From: Hyphomonas sp.
Lineage (GTDB): Bacteria; Pseudomonadota; Alphaproteobacteria; Caulobacterales; Hyphomonadaceae
Length of the DNA stretch: 64,000 nt
NCBI GenBank assembly: GCA_017792365.1
Contig: CP051229.1
Location: 372,001 to 436,000 of the forward strand
Reading direction: 5' to 3'
Shown: positions 45,696-54,887 of the stretch, piece after piece
Layout: each line of letters starts with the position of its first letter
Position numbering within the stretch: position 1 is the stretch's first letter
Program-made: the position numbers and the translations under genes
The notes under the pieces: model-generated
Database searches by the model: none
Seen by the model: the letters and a program-made list of their open reading frames with translations, nothing else
Told to the model about the DNA's origin: nothing

Positions 45696-45721
45696 GCGCC
45701 GGCGCCTGGAGACCAGATGAG

Positions 45722-46306
45722 ATGAATACTGACGACGTTCTTGCGGCCTTCCGCGATGCAGGGGCCCTGCTGGAGGGACACTTCATCCTGTCCTCCGGAC
45801 GGCGCAGTCCCGTCTTCCTGCAAAAGGCGATCGTCTTTTCCGATCCGCCGACGACCGAACGCCTGTGCAGCGCGCTGGGAAGGAAGCTCGAGGCGGAGTT
45901 CGGCAAGATCGACACCGTCGTTGGCCCCGCCGTCGGCGGCCTGATCCCCGGCTACGAGACCGCACGCGCTCTCGGCTGCCGCGCCGTCTACACCGAGCGC
46001 CAGGATGGCCAGATGACGTTGCGCAGGGGATTTCAGATCGAATCGGGGGAGAGTGTCATCATCGTCGAGGACATCGTCACGACCGGACTGTCCATGCGCG
46101 AGACCCGCGATGCTCTGGTTGCAATCGGCGTCAACGTCGTCGGCGCAGGCTGCGTCGTCGACCGGTCGAACGGCGAAGCCGACACGGGCGGCCTCAAGCT
46201 GGTCTCGCTCGCACAGGTCGACTTTCCGGATTACGACCCTCAAGACCTGCCGCCGGAGCTGGCGGCGATCCCCGCAATCAAGCCGGGCAGCCGGGGGCTG
46301 AAATAG
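45722..46306 (+). CDS. pyrE: Orotate phosphoribosyltransferase
   Basis: 194 residues, GGAG ribosome site. Makes orotidine-5'-phosphate from orotate and PRPP in pyrimidine synthesis. N-terminal [32 protein letters not shown], flexible-loop [15 protein letters not shown] and PRPP-binding [20 protein letters not shown]. The length and loop match the alphaproteobacterial form. Two bases before pdxJ. Confidence 0.96.
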   Translation: MNTDDVLAAFRDAGALLEGHFILSSGRRSPVFLQKAIVFSDPPTTERLCSALGRKLEAEFGKIDTVVGPAVGGLIPGYETARALGCRAVYTERQDGQMTLRRGFQIESGESVIIVEDIVTTGLSMRETRDALVAIGVNVVGAGCVVDRSNGEADTGGLKLVSLAQVDFPDYDPQDLPPELAAIPAIKPGSRGLK

Positions 46307-46308
46307 GC

Positions 46309-47055
46309 ATGGAGCGCATCCGCCTCGGAGTGAACATCGACCACGTCGCGACGATCCGCAACGCGCGCGGCGGCGATCATCCGGATCCTGCACGTGCAGC
46401 GAAGCTGGCCGAAGCCGCCGGCGCGGACGGCATCACCATCCACCTGCGCGAAGACCGCCGCCACATTCGCGATGCGGATCTCTCCGCCGTACGCAAGGCC
46501 GTCGACCTGCCGATCAATCTCGAGATGGCTGCAACCGACGAAATGCTCGGCATCGCGCTCGACTACCAGCCCCATGCCGCCTGCATCGTGCCGGAGAAGC
46601 GCGAGGAGCGGACAACCGAGGGCGGCCTCGACGTCGCCCGGCTCCACAACCAGGTCGCGCCGTTCGTGACCCGGCTTCGCGACGCAAAGATCCGCGTCTC
46701 TCTGTTCATTGAGCCCAGCAAGGTGCAGGTGGCTGTCGCCGAGGCGCTGGGCGCGCCCGTGGTCGAACTCCACACCGGGCGCTTCGTCGAGCTGGTGAAC
46801 GCCGGCGACACGGAGGGCGCGAAGCGCGAACTCGAGAACATCCAAGAAGCCGCAGCCGACGGGCATGAGCGAGGCCTGGAAATCCACGCCGGCCACGGTC
46901 TCACCTACGAAACCGTCAGGCCGGTCGCGCGCATCGCCGCGGTGCGCGAGCTCAATATCGGCCATTTCATCATGGGCGAGGCGCTGTTCGATGGGCTGGA
47001 AACCGCGGTCAAACGCATGCGCCGCGAGATAGATGACGCGCGAGGCGAGGCATGA
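46309..47055 (+). CDS. pdxJ: Pyridoxine 5'-phosphate synthase
   Basis: 248 residues from ATG 46309; the frame is open far upstream inside pyrE, but [20 protein letters not shown] is the conserved start. TIM barrel that condenses 1-deoxyxylulose-5-phosphate with aminoacetone phosphate. Further motifs: [49 protein letters not shown] and [20 protein letters not shown] overlap with acpS. Confidence 0.97.
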   Translation: MERIRLGVNIDHVATIRNARGGDHPDPARAAKLAEAAGADGITIHLREDRRHIRDADLSAVRKAVDLPINLEMAATDEMLGIALDYQPHAACIVPEKREERTTEGGLDVARLHNQVAPFVTRLRDAKIRVSLFIEPSKVQVAVAEALGAPVVELHTGRFVELVNAGDTEGAKRELENIQEAAADGHERGLEIHAGHGLTYETVRPVARIAAVRELNIGHFIMGEALFDGLETAVKRMRREIDDARGEA

Positions 47056-47457
47056 TCCTCGGCATGGGCGTCGACCTCTGTGACATCCGCCGGATCGAGA
47101 ATTCGCTTGAGCGCTTCGGCGATCGCTTCACGACGCGCGTCTTCACCGAAACCGAGCGCGCCTCGCAGAGCGTCGCCGTCGACGCGCCGAAACCTACGCC
47201 AAGCGTTTCGCCGCCAAGGAGGCCTGCGCCAAGGCGCTGGGCACAGGCGTGCCGCGCAGGGGCGTGCACTGGCAGCACATGGGCGTCGTCAACCTGCCGA
47301 CAGGCGCGCCGACGATGGCGCTGACCGGAGGCGCCGGCGAACGCCTGCGCGCCATCACGCCGGAATGGAGCCGCGCATACATCTCACCATCACCGACGAA
47401 TTTCCCTATGCGAAGGCGATCGTGATCATTGAAGCACTGCCCGCGGTGACCTCGTGA
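47052..47457 (+). pseudogene. acpS: Holo-ACP synthase, interrupted by two one-base frameshifts
   Basis: Three frames together encode AcpS, which attaches the phosphopantetheine arm to acyl-carrier protein. Frame 1 (47052 to about 47160): [20 protein letters not shown] then [17 protein letters not shown]. Frame 2: [40 protein letters not shown] and ERLRAITP. Frame 3: [20 protein letters not shown]. The metal Asp (VDLCD), the catalytic [12 protein letters not shown] and the last strand all survive. Restoring one C at 47161-47162 and one G at 47362-47363 reunites them into about 135 residues. AcpS is normally essential, so sequence error is far likelier than decay. The coupled overlaps with pdxJ (ATGA) and rnc (GTGA) also argue for a working gene. 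Confidence 0.88.
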
Positions 47458-48215
47458 GCGGCGGCGCTTCCAGCCAGTCGGGCAAGCGCCGCAAGAACCG
47501 TTCGCGCGGCGCCCGCGTCGCGCCGGCATTGGAGCCGGCGCTGCGCGACGCCTGCGAAGCGGCGATCGGCTATCGCTTCAAGGATCAGGCATTGCTCGAC
47601 AGAGCTATGACCCATCGTAGCGCCGTCACCGGCGGTCAGCCGGAATGGAGCAACGAACGTCTCGAGTTTCTCGGGGACCGCGTGCTCGGCCTCGTCGTCG
47701 CCGGTTTCCTGATCGAGCGCTTTCCCAAGGATCGCGAAGGCCAGCTGGCCCCACGGCTCAACGCTCTGGTCAGCCGCGAGACGTGCGCCGAGATCGGCGC
47801 AACACTCGAACTGGATCGCTTCCTGATCGTCGATCGCGCCGAACGCGCTGCAGGCGGGGCAAGGCGGCCGTCGCTTCTCTCCAACGCCACCGAGGCGCTC
47901 TTGGGCGCTATCTACCTAGACGGCGACCTGCGCGCGGCAACGAAATTCATCCGCCAGCACTGGAAAAAGTCCCTGCAGGGCGCCGAAGAAGTGAAGCGCG
48001 ATCCCAAATCCGTCCTGCAGGAATGGGCCCAGGCCCGCGGCGGCTCGACGCCCGACTACCAGCTAGTCGATCAGGACGGTCCAGACCACGCGCCAACCTT
48101 CACGGTCAGCGTCAGCATTGATGGTCAGTCCCCGGAAACCGGCGATGGATCGTCCAAGCAGGATGCAGAGCGCGCAGCCGCCGTCGCAATGCTCAGGAAA
48201 GTCGGCCATGAGTGA
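47454..48215 (+). CDS. rnc: Ribonuclease III
   Basis: 253 residues from GTG 47454, overlapping acpS. Cuts double-stranded RNA, including rRNA precursors. Residues 1-25 are basic and disordered. Catalytic motif NERLEFLGDRVLGLVVAGF, second acidic helix ATEALLGAIYLDGD, and a C-terminal dsRNA-binding domain starting DPKSVLQEWAQARGG and ending SKQDAERAAAVAML. In many relatives lepB lies between acpS and rnc; here it does not. Overlaps era by eight bases. Confidence 0.97.
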   Translation: MSGGASSQSGKRRKNRSRGARVAPALEPALRDACEAAIGYRFKDQALLDRAMTHRSAVTGGQPEWSNERLEFLGDRVLGLVVAGFLIERFPKDREGQLAPRLNALVSRETCAEIGATLELDRFLIVDRAERAAGGARRPSLLSNATEALLGAIYLDGDLRAATKFIRQHWKKSLQGAEEVKRDPKSVLQEWAQARGGSTPDYQLVDQDGPDHAPTFTVSVSIDGQSPETGDGSSKQDAERAAAVAMLRKVGHE

Positions 48216-49125
48216 AAACCAAACACGCGCTGGCGTCGCCGCCGTCATCGGCGCGCCCAATGCCGGCAAGTCGACACTCGTAAACCGGCTGGTCGGACAG
48301 AAAGTGTCGATCGTCACCCACAAGGTGCAGACGACGCGCTTCCCCATCCGTGGTGTGATGATGCGCGGCGACACACAGATCGTTCTCGTCGACACACCCG
48401 GCATCTTCGACCCCGGCAAGCGGCTGGATCGTGCGATGGTCCGTTCGGCATGGGGCGGTCTGGAAGGCGCAGACGCTATCATCCATCTCGTCGATGCAGC
48501 CGGCTGGATCGGGTCAGGCGGCGAGCGCGAGAACGATCTGCGCGTCATTGAGCGGCTCAAGGCCGAGGGCAAGACGGTGGCGCTCGCCCTCAACAAGATC
48601 GACCTCGTCGAGCGCCCCAAACTGCTGGCGGCGACCCAGCAGCTCTTCGATCAGGGCGTCTACAGCGATGTCCTCATGATCTCGGCGGAAACCGGCGATG
48701 GCGTCGACATGCTGGCCGATTACCTCGTGAAGCGGATGCCGGAAGGGCCATTCCTGTTCCCGCCAGAGCAATCCAGCGACATCCCCGCGCGCCTGCTCGC
48801 CGCCGAGGTAACGCGTGAGAAGCTGATGCTCCGGCTGCACCAGGAAATCCCGTACCAACTCGCGGTCGAAACCGAGGAATGGGAACGCAGGCGCGACGGA
48901 TCCGTGCGGATCGGTCAGCTGATCCATGTCTCGCGCGAAGGCCACAAGCGCATCGTGCTGGGCAAGGGCGGCGAGGCCATCAAGGCCATCGGGTCAGCAG
49001 CCCGCGCCGAACTACGTCAGGTGCTGGACTGCGAAGTGCACCTGTTCCTGCGCGTCCGCGTGACCGAACGCTGGCAGGAGATGCGGGAAATGTACTCAAG
49101 CATCGGCCTAGATTTCGACGCCTGA
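48208..49125 (+). CDS. era: GTPase Era
   Basis: 305 residues from ATG 48208; the upstream frame is within rnc. 16S rRNA-binding GTPase of small-subunit assembly. G1 GAPNAGKST, G2 TTRFPIRG, G3 DTPGIF, G4 NKIDLV, and KH domain with GSVRIGQLIHVSREGHKRIV and GKGGEAIKAIGSAARAEL. Usual length. The recO gene that often follows is not present. A hairpin terminator lies 10 bases after the stop. Confidence 0.97.
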   Translation: MSENQTRAGVAAVIGAPNAGKSTLVNRLVGQKVSIVTHKVQTTRFPIRGVMMRGDTQIVLVDTPGIFDPGKRLDRAMVRSAWGGLEGADAIIHLVDAAGWIGSGGERENDLRVIERLKAEGKTVALALNKIDLVERPKLLAATQQLFDQGVYSDVLMISAETGDGVDMLADYLVKRMPEGPFLFPPEQSSDIPARLLAAEVTREKLMLRLHQEIPYQLAVETEEWERRRDGSVRIGQLIHVSREGHKRIVLGKGGEAIKAIGSAARAELRQVLDCEVHLFLRVRVTERWQEMREMYSSIGLDFDA

Positions 49126-49134
49126 AACGGGAAC

Positions 49135-49161
49135 GCTGAAGTTTCATCGATCGGCTTCAGC
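49135..49161 (+). terminator. Probable terminator after era
   Basis: GCTGAAG pairs with CTTCAGC around a 13-base loop, followed by a T-rich stretch (ATGAATTTTCCATTTTC). Ten bases after the era stop codon. Confidence 0.5.
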
Positions 49162-49214
49162 ATGAATTTTCCATTTTCTGCGATGTATCCACGTCGGGAT
49201 CCGCCCGGCTGGAG

Positions 49215-49591
49215 ATGACGATGCGCATCGAGATGTCAGGATCGGACCGGCGAAAGTCCGGCGGCCGTCCGGAAACGCCGTATCAGAAAGAGGCCCGTCG
49301 CGCATCACAGAAGCGCTCGGCTGGACGCGCAATCGCAAACTTCTTCCGGGATCGCAGGCGGGCCTGATGGTCGCGCTGTTCCTGTTCACGTTCGGCCTCG
49401 CCGCGCTCTTCGGGCTGCGGCAAATGGGTTACGAAAGCGAGCAGGTGGCTTTGAAACACATCGTCGCCGGAACCGGCTGCATGGTGGCGGAATTGCTCGA
49501 CATGGCGCCCGCCAGGATGGAAGAGCCGGGCTACTGGATGCATCTCGACGCAGACAAGGACGGCACAACCTGCAACGAGGCGTCAGGCTAG
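49215..49591 (+). CDS. Small membrane-anchored Excalibur-like protein, possibly frameshifted
   Basis: Two short frames meet at 49365-49369 (TGATG). The first (ATG 49215, GGAG upstream, 50 residues) is basic and cytoplasmic in character, ending FFRDRRRA. The second (ATG 49367, 74 residues) has a membrane helix (VALFLFTFGLAALFGL) and an Excalibur-like metal-binding end PGYWMHLDADKDGTTCNEAS with Cys upstream (GTGCMVAEL). Restoring one base in the GGGCC run near 49361 would fuse them into a single protein of 125 residues, with the basic part before the membrane helix, as expected for positive-inside topology. Translational coupling of two genes is the alternative. Excalibur domains bind calcium in extracellular proteins. 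Confidence 0.55.
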
Positions 49592-49597
49592 CCGCGC

Positions 49598-50836
49598 CTA
49601 GTTTGGCCGGGTCATCACGAACTGCCCGACATCGATGCGGCCTGACCGGAAACCAGCCTCGCAATAGGCGAGATAATAGACCCACAAGCGCCGGAACCGC
49701 TCGTCAAAACCCATCTCCTTGATGCGGTCCCAGGCGTCGTCGAACCGCACCTTCCACCGCGCCAACGTTTCGGCGTAGGACAGGCCGAACATCCGCTCGG
49801 ATTCATAACGCAGCCCCGCGCCGGAAATCTCGTCCTTCAGTCTTGGAATGGACGGCAACATGCCGCCGGGGAAGATGTACGCCTGAATGAAGTCCATGCG
49901 CTTGCGGTAGCTCTCGAACAGACGATCATCAATCGTGATGATCTGCAGGTTCGCGCGCCCGCCCGGTTTCAGCACGTCGCGGATCTTGTTGAAGTAGACC
50001 GGCCAATACTTCTCGCCGACAGCTTCGAACATCTCGATCGACGCCACAGCGTCATAGCTGCCGCGCAGATCGCGATAATCGCACAGCTTCACCTGCACCT
50101 GATCGTCCAGTCCCGCGCGCCCGATCCGCTTGGTGGCGAAATCATACTGCGCGTCCGAAATCGTCACGCTGTCCACGCTGACCTTGTGGTGCTTCGCGGC
50201 GTACTCGGCAAAGCCGCCCCAGCCGCCGCCAATCTCCAGAACCCGCTGGCCCGGCTGCAGCTTCAGGCGCTCGGCCATCGATGCGTATTTGTTGATCTGC
50301 GACTTGTGCAGATCGTCGCCAGCTTCATCGAAGATGCCCGATGAGTAGGTCATCGTCGGATCAAGCCAGGCGCTGTAGAACTCATTCCCGAGGTCATAGT
50401 GTGCAAGGATGTTGCGCTTGGATCCCCTGCGCGAGTTCGCACGCATCGCATGCCGGATGTTGTTGATGAACTTCGTCAGCGCGCCGCCTGCCGTCACCTC
50501 GCGCATGTGATCGAAATTGCGCGTGAAGAATTCCAGAACCAGCGCCATGTCGCCGGTGTCGATCCGCTCGTCCATGTAGGCTTCGGCAAACCCGATGTCA
50601 CCCTTGGTGAGCGCCGCCTTGGCGAACGTCTTGTCCTTTACGAGGATCTCGGCTTCAGGACCCGGCTCAGCCCCGCTGAAACGGAATGTCCTACCGTCGG
50701 GAAACGTGATGTCGAGGCGACCGTACTTCGCCCGCATCAAAACCATTGCTGCGATGCGGAAACTCGCCGGCAGATTTCGCAGCTCGCTCTGAGCTGGCCG
50801 GGTGACATTGACGATCATGCGCTCAAGACGTGTCAT
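49598..50836 (-). CDS. cfa: Cyclopropane-fatty-acyl-phospholipid synthase
   Basis: 412 residues, ATGA overlap with the preceding DUF1365 gene. Adds a methylene group from SAM across a phospholipid double bond. N-terminal lipid-binding domain to about 110 (GDIGFAEAYMDERIDTGD). SAM site VLEIGGGWGGFAEYAAKHH, then YDAVASIEMFEAVGEKYWP, the bicarbonate and substrate part with YIFPGGMLPSIPRL, and the end RIDVGQFVMTRP. Complete. The operon with an FAD oxidoreductase and DUF1365 is widespread and linked to membrane lipid modification. Confidence 0.95.
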   Translation of the reverse strand: MTRLERMIVNVTRPAQSELRNLPASFRIAAMVLMRAKYGRLDITFPDGRTFRFSGAEPGPEAEILVKDKTFAKAALTKGDIGFAEAYMDERIDTGDMALVLEFFTRNFDHMREVTAGGALTKFINNIRHAMRANSRRGSKRNILAHYDLGNEFYSAWLDPTMTYSSGIFDEAGDDLHKSQINKYASMAERLKLQPGQRVLEIGGGWGGFAEYAAKHHKVSVDSVTISDAQYDFATKRIGRAGLDDQVQVKLCDYRDLRGSYDAVASIEMFEAVGEKYWPVYFNKIRDVLKPGGRANLQIITIDDRLFESYRKRMDFIQAYIFPGGMLPSIPRLKDEISGAGLRYESERMFGLSYAETLARWKVRFDDAWDRIKEMGFDERFRRLWVYYLAYCEAGFRSGRIDVGQFVMTRPN

Positions 50837-51648
50837 GCGCTGCGCCTGTCTTGTTGCGGAGCGCTCGCCGTCGAGACCTGATCGGCGATTGCTCTCGTGG
50901 TTTTGTCAGCCCGCTGTTCGGGCTTGCTTCTGTACTTTGCGCCTTTCAGCCAAAGCTTCAGCGCCTGCCAATGTATGGCGAGTATAACGCCAAATCCTGA
51001 AAAAGGCATACGGATAAGCAACTTAGCAATGTCGCCATCCGTCAAAGGCCGTGCGCGCAGGGCCAGCTGCGCCGAGTGCGCGCACTCCCCATCGATGATG
51101 TTTTCAACCACCAGGGACAACGCGCCCTCGACAATGGAGAGGCGAAACCGGTAGCGCCCGGCGATGTCCATGAACGGCGAGACGTGAAATTCCTTGTCCG
51201 CATGGTGTTGCCCGAGGTTGCCTCCGGCGGGAAAGACATACGCGTGCGCCTCTCCGAACGTGTTGTGCACTTCGTAGATCACGCCCACGACACGGTCATC
51301 TCCGCCGCGCGCGATCCACAAGGAGATCGGCGCAAATCCCGAGCCCAGCACCTTGGGAAAGGTCAGCAACTGCAACGACTGGATCGGCTGCATCAGCCCG
51401 CTGGACCGCAGCTGTTCTTCAACCCACTGCCTAAGGTTCCCGCCCGACGCGCCAAGCGCTGTCGTCTTGCGGTGCACCGAGACAACATTCGCGTGGTCGA
51501 TCGAAAACAATCGCGCGGTCCCGTCGGCCTCATCGAGCCGGTCCACATCAACCGACACCATGGCGACCTCGTAGGAGAAGTCATGCCGGAAGGGTGCGTG
51601 GCGAATGTGACGGGTGCGGCCTAGCCATATTTCGGCGGCGGGTTTCAA
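50833..51648 (-). CDS. DUF1365 family protein
   Basis: 271 residues if TTG 51648 is the start; its TTGA overlaps the oxidoreductase stop and the next gene overlaps by ATGA, so all three genes are coupled. An earlier reading would run inside the oxidoreductase. Conserved DUF1365 segments: IWLGRTRHIRHAPFRHDFSY, YEVHNTFGEAHAYVFPAG, KEFHVSPFMDIAGRYRFRLS. The C-terminal helix (ILAIHWQALKLWLKGAKY) may sit on the membrane. Function unknown; always near CFA-type synthases. Confidence 0.88.
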   Translation of the reverse strand: MKPAAEIWLGRTRHIRHAPFRHDFSYEVAMVSVDVDRLDEADGTARLFSIDHANVVSVHRKTTALGASGGNLRQWVEEQLRSSGLMQPIQSLQLLTFPKVLGSGFAPISLWIARGGDDRVVGVIYEVHNTFGEAHAYVFPAGGNLGQHHADKEFHVSPFMDIAGRYRFRLSIVEGALSLVVENIIDGECAHSAQLALRARPLTDGDIAKLLIRMPFSGFGVILAIHWQALKLWLKGAKYRSKPEQRADKTTRAIADQVSTASAPQQDRRSA

Positions 51649-53117
51649 AGCCGGGCCGCCGCAATGCCGCCGGCGGCTGCACGATACTGCGGAGCAGGGT
51701 GCTGCACCTTGAGCTGCGCCTCCCATGGCGCAACGCCGCCCAACGCGTACGCCGCCTCCAGCCCCGACCTCAGTCCCGCTTCGTGAAAGCCATCGCCAAG
51801 CCAGGCGCCCGCAAAGTAGAGACCGTCGCGGCCCTGCACACGCTGAAGCGAGCGCCGCGCAGCTGCCGACGTCAAATCATACATCGGATGATCGAACGCG
51901 AAGGTTTCGAACACCGTCTCATCCCGCGGAGGGCGGACCGGGTTGAGCGTCAGGAACAGCGGCTTGTCGTGATCAATGCCCTGCAACCGGTTCATCCAGT
52001 AGGTCACGCATACACGATCATCATCGCCCTTCAGCACATTCCACGACGCCCACGCAGACTTGCGGCGCGGCATCAGCGATGCGTCACGATGCAGGTAGGC
52101 CGTATTCGCCGAACACCGGATCGAGCCCAGCGCCAGTCGCTGGTCTTCGAATGCCGGGTCGAGTTGCGCATGCGCATCTGGAGCATGGTTGGCCATGATG
52201 ACCTGATCAAACTGCACCGAAGCGCTGCCGACAATATCCAGTTCGACCGATCCGTCGGGCAGGCGGCGAACCTGCTGCACATCGGCGCCTGTGCGGAGGC
52301 GATCGCCCAGACGATCGCATAGCGCGCTGACATAATTCCGGCTGCCGCCATCGATCGTCCGCCACTTGGGACGCTTGGCGTGCATGAGACGGTGGTTCTG
52401 GAAGAAAGAGAGCAGGGCGCCGGCAGGATAGTTCAGCATCTCCCCTTCCGGCGTCGACCAGATCGCGCCGCCCATCGGCAACAAGTAGGATTCGCGGAAG
52501 GACTCGGAGAAGCCGTGCTCGTCCAGCCATGCGCCCAGCGGCGTGTCGCACGCGCCATCGGTCGTCATCGCCGCGCACCCGACGCGATTGAATCTGATGA
52601 TCTCGGAAAGCAGACGCAGGAACGCGGGGTTCAGCGCATTGCGCTTCCACGCGAACAGGCCAGTCGGGTTGGAAGACCACTCGAAGCCGTCCGGGTCGGA
52701 AACCGAAAAGCTCATGTCCGACTCGATCGTCGCCACGCCGAGCTCGTCGAGCATCGCGGTGAAGTTCGGATAGTTCAGCGTGTTGTAGACAATGAAGCCG
52801 ACATCGACGGAGATCGGGGCGCCGTCATAATCGATGTCGACAGTGTGGGCGTGCCCACCCGGACGTTCTGCTTTCTCCAGCACCGTCACATCGGCATGGT
52901 CGTTAAGCGCCAGCGCGGCGCCAAGACCAGAGATGCCGCCGCCGACAATGCCGATCCGAGGAAGGGAACCGCGGCGCCGCCGGTCCGGCGGGAACGCTGC
53001 AATCGCGCCATCGACGGCGTTTCGCTTCAGTCCGACGTCCCCCGACGTGATCCCGTGAGGTCCCGGCGGTCGTCTGCGATGGCTCGGGCTCCGGGAAGAG
53101 TCAGGGGTTTTCCGCAC
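51645..53117 (-). CDS. FAD/NAD-dependent amine-oxidase-like oxidoreductase of the CFA operon
   Basis: 490 residues from GTG 53117, which has GGAG about 6 bases upstream. The first 50 residues are Arg/Pro-rich and not conserved. The FAD-binding start is RIGIVGGGISGLGAALAL, then EKAERPGGHAHTVD. Other segments: VDVGFIVYNTLNYPNFTAML, LPMGGAIWSTPEGEMLNYPA, and the C-terminal FAD contact GLYFAGAWLGDGFHEAGLRS. It may desaturate or oxidise a fatty chain after or before methylenation; proteins of this type are linked with cyclopropane, furan or unsaturated lipid making. Exact reaction unknown. First gene of a three-gene operon. Confidence 0.88.
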   Translation of the reverse strand: MRKTPDSSRSPSHRRRPPGPHGITSGDVGLKRNAVDGAIAAFPPDRRRRGSLPRIGIVGGGISGLGAALALNDHADVTVLEKAERPGGHAHTVDIDYDGAPISVDVGFIVYNTLNYPNFTAMLDELGVATIESDMSFSVSDPDGFEWSSNPTGLFAWKRNALNPAFLRLLSEIIRFNRVGCAAMTTDGACDTPLGAWLDEHGFSESFRESYLLPMGGAIWSTPEGEMLNYPAGALLSFFQNHRLMHAKRPKWRTIDGGSRNYVSALCDRLGDRLRTGADVQQVRRLPDGSVELDIVGSASVQFDQVIMANHAPDAHAQLDPAFEDQRLALGSIRCSANTAYLHRDASLMPRRKSAWASWNVLKGDDDRVCVTYWMNRLQGIDHDKPLFLTLNPVRPPRDETVFETFAFDHPMYDLTSAAARRSLQRVQGRDGLYFAGAWLGDGFHEAGLRSGLEAAYALGGVAPWEAQLKVQHPAPQYRAAAGGIAAARL

Positions 53118-53215
53118 ACACAGTCTCCGCCAATCGTGTTCAATGACGGCTCTACGCAGAAAAAGCGCCGATGGATCAACGACTCAGCAGCCGAACTCAG
53201 TCGGAGCTTCACCCG

Positions 53216-53539
53216 CTAGTGGGCGTTTGTCGACTTGATGCGGTAATCGCCGCTGGGATCGACCTCAAAGATCTCCGGGATCGAGGGGTGCGTGACTTTC
53301 TCACGGCTCTCGTCCGGCAGGAGGTTCTGTTCCGACACGTAGGCGACGTAGTACGAGGACTCATTCTCCGCCAGCAGGTGATAGAAAGGCTGGTCCTTGT
53401 GCGGGCGGATGTCCTCGGGGATCGCTTCCCACCACTCGTCCGTATTGGCAAAAACAGGATCGACGTCGAAAATCACGCCCCGGAAAGGGAATATCCGGTG
53501 GCGAACCTGTTGCCCGATCTTGAAGTTTGCAGCTCTCAT
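53216..53539 (-). CDS. hspQ: Heat shock protein HspQ (hemimethylated DNA-binding YccV family)
   Basis: 107 residues from ATG 53539, GGAG upstream; a further 10 residues are possible. Conserved KIGQQVRHRIFPFRGVIFDV, DEWWEAIPEDIRPHKDQPFY and YYVAYVSEQNLLPDES. In enterobacteria HspQ is a specificity factor for the Lon protease; the family name reflects binding to hemimethylated DNA. It sits 99 bases upstream of the oxidoreductase operon on the same strand, so read-through is possible. Confidence 0.94.
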   Translation of the reverse strand: MRAANFKIGQQVRHRIFPFRGVIFDVDPVFANTDEWWEAIPEDIRPHKDQPFYHLLAENESSYYVAYVSEQNLLPDESREKVTHPSIPEIFEVDPSGDYRIKSTNAH

Positions 53540-53801
53540 CGACTCCACCGTGCCACCGCAACCCTGCACTGACAGCGTTTGTCATACGTGTGCGGTTTCC
53601 CGAACATTTAAAAATTAGTGTGACGGCCCACGCGAGACAAGCGATCCGGGCGCCATCGCGCCGGCCAGCGCCCGCAATTGCAGCTGTTTTTCCGCAGGAC
53701 CGTGGGTTAACCCCCAAACGAGACCCTTCGCATGATCAGTACGGCGATGGCGGATGAGCCCAAACGCTGTATGCTGGCGGAAAGAATTCGGGTTTGCAGT
53801 C

Positions 53802-54887
53802 ATGGCGACGTCAACGGACGCGCGCCAGGGAAAACGTAGGCATCGGCAGCCGGCACGCGGTCCGCGCCCCTATGCCGCTCTGGACCTTGGCACGAACAAT
53901 TGCCGCCTTCTGGTGGCGCTGCCGACCCCTTCCGGTCGGTTGAAGGTGATCGATTCCCACTCCCAGGTCGTGAGGCTGGGGGAGGGTCTCGCCGCCACGG
54001 GCCGGCTATCGGATGCGGCCATGGAGCGGGCGACCGACGCGATCCGCGCATGTGTTGAAAAGGCCAGACGCCACCGGCCGGTCAAATCGAAATTCATAGC
54101 AACACAGGCCTGCCGCGCAGCGGAAAACGGCGCGGAATTTCTCGCCAAGGTTCGCAAGGACCTGGGCATCAGCCTGCAAGCCATCACCGGCAAGCAGGAA
54201 GCCAAGTTCGCCCTGATGGGCTCGTTGGATCTCATCGACCCGGAAAAACGCTTCGCCGCGGTGATCGATATCGGCGGCGGCTCCACAGAGGTCTGTTTCG
54301 TCGACGCGCGCGCAGCGGTTTCAAGAGGCGTGAAGGGTTGCGCGGCCCGGCCGCCGATCCTCGGATGGGCGTCATTCCCGTTCGGCGTCGTCACGCTGAC
54401 CGAAAGCTTCGCATCGCGCGGCCCCGACGCCTACAAAGCGATGGTCGAACATGTCAGCCAGCAGCTCGAGGCGAATGACGCCGCCAGCAGGTTCGGCCCG
54501 CTCTTCACCGATGGCCGCGGCCAGCTCATCGGTAATTCAGGCACCGTCACCAGCCTCACCGCAGTCAGCCTCAACCTCCCGAAATACATCCGCGCCGCAG
54601 TCGATGGCGTCTGGATCGACCGCAACGCCGCATCGGCCGCCAGCCAGCGCCTCGTCACAGCCACATCAGAAGAACGCGCCCGTGAACCCTGCATCGGCCC
54701 GGAACGCGCGGACCTGATCGTCGCCGGCTGCGCCATACTCGACGCCATCTGGAATGTTTGGCCCGCAGAGCGGATGCGTGTAGGCGACCGTGGCCTGCGC
54801 GAAGGTATGCTGATGTCGATGATCCACGAACCGAAACGCACAAACGGGCGCGCATCCGGCCAACGCCGGAAGAAGGCCGGCACGTGA
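53802..54887 (+). CDS. Ppx/GppA-family exopolyphosphatase/pppGpp phosphatase
   Basis: 361 residues from ATG 53802. Actin-fold phosphatase: basic N-terminal tail, AALDLGTNNCRLLVALP, VVRLGEGLAATGRLSDAAM, FIATQACRAAENGAEFL, VIDIGGGSTEVCFVD and IGNSGTVTSLTAV. It lacks the long C-terminal HD-like domain of enterobacterial Ppx, as is usual in alphaproteobacteria. It could hydrolyse polyphosphate or pppGpp, which would link it to the Rsh enzyme; the sequence does not decide. GTGA overlap with rlmE. Confidence 0.93.
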   Translation: MATSTDARQGKRRHRQPARGPRPYAALDLGTNNCRLLVALPTPSGRLKVIDSHSQVVRLGEGLAATGRLSDAAMERATDAIRACVEKARRHRPVKSKFIATQACRAAENGAEFLAKVRKDLGISLQAITGKQEAKFALMGSLDLIDPEKRFAAVIDIGGGSTEVCFVDARAAVSRGVKGCAARPPILGWASFPFGVVTLTESFASRGPDAYKAMVEHVSQQLEANDAASRFGPLFTDGRGQLIGNSGTVTSLTAVSLNLPKYIRAAVDGVWIDRNAASAASQRLVTATSEERAREPCIGPERADLIVAGCAILDAIWNVWPAERMRVGDRGLREGMLMSMIHEPKRTNGRASGQRRKKAGT

